Assembly (NCBI GenBank): GCA_005116955.1
Contig: SWDI01000001.1
Location: 694,660-758,659, forward strand
Source of the DNA: Nitrospira sp.
GTDB lineage: Bacteria; Nitrospirota; Nitrospiria; Nitrospirales; Nitrospiraceae
Direction: 5' to 3'
Length of the DNA stretch: 64,000 nt
Under the pieces are notes generated by a model. That model was not told where the DNA came from. It was given only the letters and a program-made list of their open reading frames with translations, and made no database searches. Of this stretch, positions 61,061 to 64,000 are shown one piece after another. A program made the translations under genes and the position numbers. Within the stretch, counting starts at the first letter, position 1. Every line of letters begins with the position of its first letter.

Positions 61061-62326
61061 CTATGGGAGCTGTTCGCAGGCAGCTGTTGCTCCGAGCATG
61101 CACGCATGTTCAAGATCGTCTTTTGCAGCACGCCCTTGCAGTTCTTCCTGGTAAAGCGCGGCTCTTGCGAGCAAGGCCTGTCGATCAGTGGGATCGGTTC
61201 GCAGGATCGCACTAAGGTCGTCAATTGCTTGGGCGGGCAGGTTCAGGTTCTTATAGATCTCGCTCCTGAGCAAATAGGCCTCCTTTTGATATGGAGTCCA
61301 ACTCTCAGGCGTTTGTGGGGGTAAGCACTTTTGTAAGACGGTAAGGGCAGGCAACAATTGCTTGAGGGAGACCAATTTACGAGCCTCGGCGGTATACAGA
61401 TTGATGAGACGATGACGTGCTAAATCAAAAAAAGGATCCAACTCGAGTACTTGTTCGAATGCGTGGGCTGCCTCGATGGGCCGCTGTAACCATGTGCTGA
61501 CGTCTCCTCGGCCAAGAAGGGCCCAGGTATTCTTTGGATCAATGAGAATGGCTCGATCGAAATCCATTCGGGCACTGTCGATATATTCGGAGTATTCACT
61601 CTGTCTGGATTTGTTGGCGTAGGTCGCGGAGGCAAGCCGTAAATACGTTTGCCCACGCACAATCAAGGGTTCCACAGACTGAGGGTCTAGAGTAGCCGCC
61701 CGTGAGGCTAAATCGAGTTTCTGGGGAAGGTGATGAGCAAGAATCGCTTTTTCGACGAATATCCGAGCTTGCTCTCGACTTTTTGTGTGGCTGAGCGGCT
61801 CAATGGTGAGAGTTCGCACGCCTGTCGGAGCGGTTCGTAACTCATGGAGCTGGGCCTTGAGTTCCGCATTCTCGCTCTGCAGTCGACGGAAATGTTCAGC
61901 AAGTCGTTCTTCGGATTGCCATCGTCGAACGGCTGCTTGAAGATTGTCGAGGTCGACGACTGCGCGGATTCGGATATAGAAGCTTGGTCGATCATTTTCG
62001 ATGGAACGCCGAGATTCCAGAGTTTCTGTTTTTGTTATCGCGGCCGCAATAGTACGAATCTCCAATGAGCTGGATTGGAAGCTTTTGCCGGGAGAGGTTT
62101 TTTCGATATCGTGAAAGGTAGACTCGATATACAGTCCGGCCTCTTCAACCGCTCGGCGCTGAGCTAATCGGAGGGCCTGTTCTTCAGCTCTTGCGAGAGT
62201 ATCGCCATCTCCCATTACATAACGCCCCTCGGTGACTACCGTGGTTTCTGAAGCACTTGCCGGTTGATAGAGGAGAAGGAGGAAGGCGACGACGGGAAGA
62301 ATTCTTAATACACGTCGAAAATTCAT
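61061..62326 (-). CDS. Exported TPR protein with N-terminal LPP20-like domain
   Basis: 421-residue exported protein: signal peptide (1-26, ending SASE), an LPP20/FlgT-N type alpha-beta domain (about 30-150; GRYVMGDGDTLARAEEQALRLAQRRAVEEAGLYIES, RIRAVVDLDNL), a coiled-coil stretch (EERLAEHFRRLQSENAELKAQLHEL) and TPR units to the end (SVEPLIVRGQTYLRL; TWALLGRGDVSTWLQRPIEAAHAFEQVLELDP; QAIDDLSAILRTDPTDRQALLARAALYQEEL). Start at 62326 gives the signal peptide; the longer frame to 62389 does not. Role probably structural in the periplasm. Confidence 0.78.
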   Translation of the reverse strand: MNFRRVLRILPVVAFLLLLYQPASASETTVVTEGRYVMGDGDTLARAEEQALRLAQRRAVEEAGLYIESTFHDIEKTSPGKSFQSSSLEIRTIAAAITKTETLESRRSIENDRPSFYIRIRAVVDLDNLQAAVRRWQSEERLAEHFRRLQSENAELKAQLHELRTAPTGVRTLTIEPLSHTKSREQARIFVEKAILAHHLPQKLDLASRAATLDPQSVEPLIVRGQTYLRLASATYANKSRQSEYSEYIDSARMDFDRAILIDPKNTWALLGRGDVSTWLQRPIEAAHAFEQVLELDPFFDLARHRLINLYTAEARKLVSLKQLLPALTVLQKCLPPQTPESWTPYQKEAYLLRSEIYKNLNLPAQAIDDLSAILRTDPTDRQALLARAALYQEELQGRAAKDDLEHACMLGATAACEQLP

Positions 62327-62403
62327 AAGAGAACTATACCGCTCGGGGTAGTATCGGACAATGCTTCGAAAGAGGAGGCTAAATTCCAAGGAGTGAGAGA
62401 AGT

Positions 62404-62685
62404 TTACGAGGGGGATTTTGGGAAAACCTGCAGGAACGGGTGAATTTCAACTCGTTCAAAGACACCGTAAACCGTATAGGGGTCATGATGGGCGAAGTTT
62501 TCAGCCTCCTCCTGCGTCTCAAATTCTAGCACTAGGAGGCTCCCAGTTTTATCTGTCAGAGGGCCTGCGAGAACGATTCGCCCTTGCTTATCCAGCGGTT
62601 CGAGGTTAGCTAAGTGGGCGGCCCGATGGATTTTTCGTTTGGCTTCCCCTTGTGGGCTATCATAGCCGATGATGACGAATTTCAT
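62404..62685 (-). CDS. YciI-family protein
   Basis: 93-residue protein of the YciI/YCII fold, a small dimeric alpha/beta barrel related to muconolactone isomerases, with function mostly unknown. The family's central features are KFVIIGYDSPQGEAKRKIHRAAHLANLEPLDKQGRIVLAGPL, EFETQEEAENFAHHDPYTVYGVFERVEIHPF. Directly follows a DUF2203 gene on the same strand. Confidence 0.88.
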   Translation of the reverse strand: MKFVIIGYDSPQGEAKRKIHRAAHLANLEPLDKQGRIVLAGPLTDKTGSLLVLEFETQEEAENFAHHDPYTVYGVFERVEIHPFLQVFPKSPS

Positions 62686-62747
62686 ACCTTAATAAACTGC
62701 TGCGCGCTTCGGTGTTGTGTGCCGCTCCCTGTTAAGGAGGTATGGGA

Positions 62748-63164
62748 CTAGGCAGGATCGTCTTCGATGGGACAACGATCGTCGTATCCGGATGTGACTT
62801 CGTGCCACCAGCGGATTTCTTTCTCGTCAAGCTTCCAACATAAGTAGACGACTCGACCGTCACGGATATGTGGGAAGTCGCACAGCCCAAGATCAATGTC
62901 TTTTACAACGACTCCCAGCTCATGGATGGCATGGAGGTTGGCACTGATGTCCTGAAGGCTTTTCACGTAGGATACGCCTGCTGATGTCCCACCGCCGAAA
63001 CATGCATTGGCCGATGCTTTGCTCGCCTCCTCACGAGTTCGCATCAAGACGGTTTTACCTTCCCGCACGGTTGATAGATGTAACTGGAGCTGAGGGATAA
63101 GCTGATTGGCTTCCAGGAGTGAAAATACGCGGCCCGGGCTAGTTTCGTTTTCGTCACGCGCCAT
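62748..63164 (-). CDS. DUF2203 family protein
   Basis: 138-residue protein with the DUF2203 pattern: RVFSLLEANQLIPQLQLHLSTVREGKTVLMRTREEAS, GTSAGVSYVKSLQDISANLHAIHELGVVVKDIDLGLCDFPHIRDGRVVYLCWKLDEKEIRWWHEVTSGYDDRCPI. Function unknown. I use the ATG at 63164 (MARDENETS), the usual N-terminus of the family; the longer frame to 63311 is unlike the family. Lies upstream of the YciI gene and divergent from rho. Confidence 0.88.
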   Translation of the reverse strand: MARDENETSPGRVFSLLEANQLIPQLQLHLSTVREGKTVLMRTREEASKASANACFGGGTSAGVSYVKSLQDISANLHAIHELGVVVKDIDLGLCDFPHIRDGRVVYLCWKLDEKEIRWWHEVTSGYDDRCPIEDDPA

Positions 63165-63680
63165 GTCGTACTCGCTGTCCCATCGGTGGTAGATTCGAGA
63201 TTCTCCTGTGTAACACACTTTAAATTCAGGGAACAACCCGTGAGCGAGATTAACTAGGAAGGATTGTTCGCATGATGTAGAGAAAACAAAATTCTGGATG
63301 CTAGTTGACAACCGGTTGATGCCTGGGTATCATCACCTTATCGTCTAAGGCTGGGCTGATTCTCTCCACCGAAGAATTCAAATCCGGAACCTGTCCTGAA
63401 TCAAATCTAGCAGTGAGCGTGACGTAACGTTAAGTGAGCCCATCAAAGATCCTGCTTGAGCTGTAGACCTCGGAGAGTTTTAGAGGTGACCGTAATCCCT
63501 GCAGTTCATAAAGAGACAACTCAATAAAGAAGCGGACAACGAATCTTCCGCAAGCAATTCCAACCCAAACAGACCAAGATCTAAATAAGCTCATCGCTAC
63601 GATAAAAGCACGTTTCGCATGACCAAATCAGTTCGAGTGTATTCTGGAGAATAACAAACCCACGGCTTGAGAGGAGTTCT
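63165..63680. other. Divergent leader region before rho
   Basis: About 515 bases without a convincing gene between DUF2203 (-) and rho (+). A long untranslated leader is usual for rho, which regulates its own transcription. No riboswitch recognised. Confidence 0.4.
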
Positions 63681-64000
63681 ATGTCAGTAGATAGGGGGGA
63701 AGTAATGCATCTTGCAGAACTGAAACAGAAGTCCATCGCCGACCTGAATGATGTGGCGCGTGAACTGAAGATCGAAGGGGCCGCCAATCTGAGAAAGCAG
63801 GAACTGATCTTTGCGATCCTCCAAGCTCAGACTGAGAAAAACGGTGTGGTCTTTGGGGAAGGGGTGCTAGAGACGCTTCCCGATGGATTCGGCTTTCTCC
63901 GCGCGCCAGACTCAAATTATCTGCCGGGTCCCGACGACATTTATATCTCCCCGTCACAGATCCGCCGGTTCAACCTTCGTACCGGCGACATTGTGTCGGG
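63681..64000 (+). CDS. rho: Transcription termination factor Rho, 3' end outside window
   Basis: First 106 codons of Rho, the RNA-dependent helicase that ends untranslated transcripts. The N-terminal helical bundle ([45 protein letters not shown]) is followed by the cold-shock-like RNA-binding domain ([49 protein letters not shown]), both matching the family closely. GAGGAG lies 4 nt before the ATG at 63681; an in-frame ATG at 63705 (MHLAELK) matches the usual family N-terminus, so the start is one of these two. The ATPase part lies beyond the window. Confidence 0.95.
   Translation, partial: MSVDRGEVMHLAELKQKSIADLNDVARELKIEGAANLRKQELIFAILQAQTEKNGVVFGEGVLETLPDGFGFLRAPDSNYLPGPDDIYISPSQIRRFNLRTGDIVS

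Overview
The window looks like the chromosome of a Nitrospira-type nitrite oxidiser (phylum Nitrospirota). Three things suggest this. One is a quinol/cytochrome c block that combines a b6-type cytochrome b, a Rieske protein, a cytochrome bd-like protein, several c-type cytochromes and an ethylbenzene-dehydrogenase-type heme protein. The second is a five-gene 2-oxoacid:ferredoxin oxidoreductase operon of the kind used by the reductive TCA cycle. The third is a Pup-like (UBact) proteasome operon in a Gram-negative genome. The assignment comes from gene content recalled from memory, not from a database search.

Layout. (1) 1-8660 (+): respiratory operon: cytochrome c (cut by the window edge), Rieske protein with an N-terminal PRC-barrel-like domain, full-length cytochrome b, an unknown membrane protein, a bd-like oxidase homologue, two membrane-anchored monoheme cytochromes c, an EB_dh-type heme protein and a diheme lipoprotein. 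(2) 8657-11675: a UbiA-family prenyltransferase and, divergently, a lipoprotein with a caspase-like fold that lacks both catalytic residues. (3) 11773-23142: tRNA-Thr, then an accessory stretch with small genes, an IS630-type remnant, a NarL-type regulator, an extra FtsH, NhaA, a CsbD-like protein, an RRM protein and a thermonuclease-like protein. (4) 23829-27444 (-): an OmpA-type protein and a sortase with its VIT/vWA substrate. (5) 27904-33889: a DUF3800 gene and a string of small lipoproteins and secreted proteins separated by four related intergenic repeats, then a ferredoxin. (6) 34422-40107: coiled-coil and OmpA proteins, a Cys-rich Sel1-repeat protein, small lipoproteins, and a DUF3574 gene interrupted by an amber codon. 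(7) 40188-45164 (-): HIT protein, TPR protein, and a membrane CHASE2 receptor fused to a sigma-54 activator.

(8) 45315-54464 (+): HD protein, YjbQ, HtrA-like protease, then Mpa/ARC-type ATPase, Dop, UBact, PrcB, PrcA and PafA. This is the most notable system. It carries every part of a Pup-like tagging and degradation cycle: modifier, ligase, depupylase-type enzyme, unfoldase and 20S core. The beta subunit keeps the Thr1/Asp17/Lys33 spacing, and both ligase-fold enzymes keep their catalytic Asp. (9) 54581-63164: YheT-like hydrolase, tRNA-Asn, the 2-oxoacid:ferredoxin oxidoreductase operon (-), TPR protein, YciI and DUF2203 proteins. (10) 63681-end (+): start of rho.

How it fits together: the first block moves electrons between quinol and cytochrome c or oxygen, the oxidoreductase feeds carbon fixation, and the UBact proteasome, HtrA and FtsH form a protein-quality layer. 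The 11.8-24 kb and 28-40 kb stretches are accessory and contain most of the unexplained sequence.
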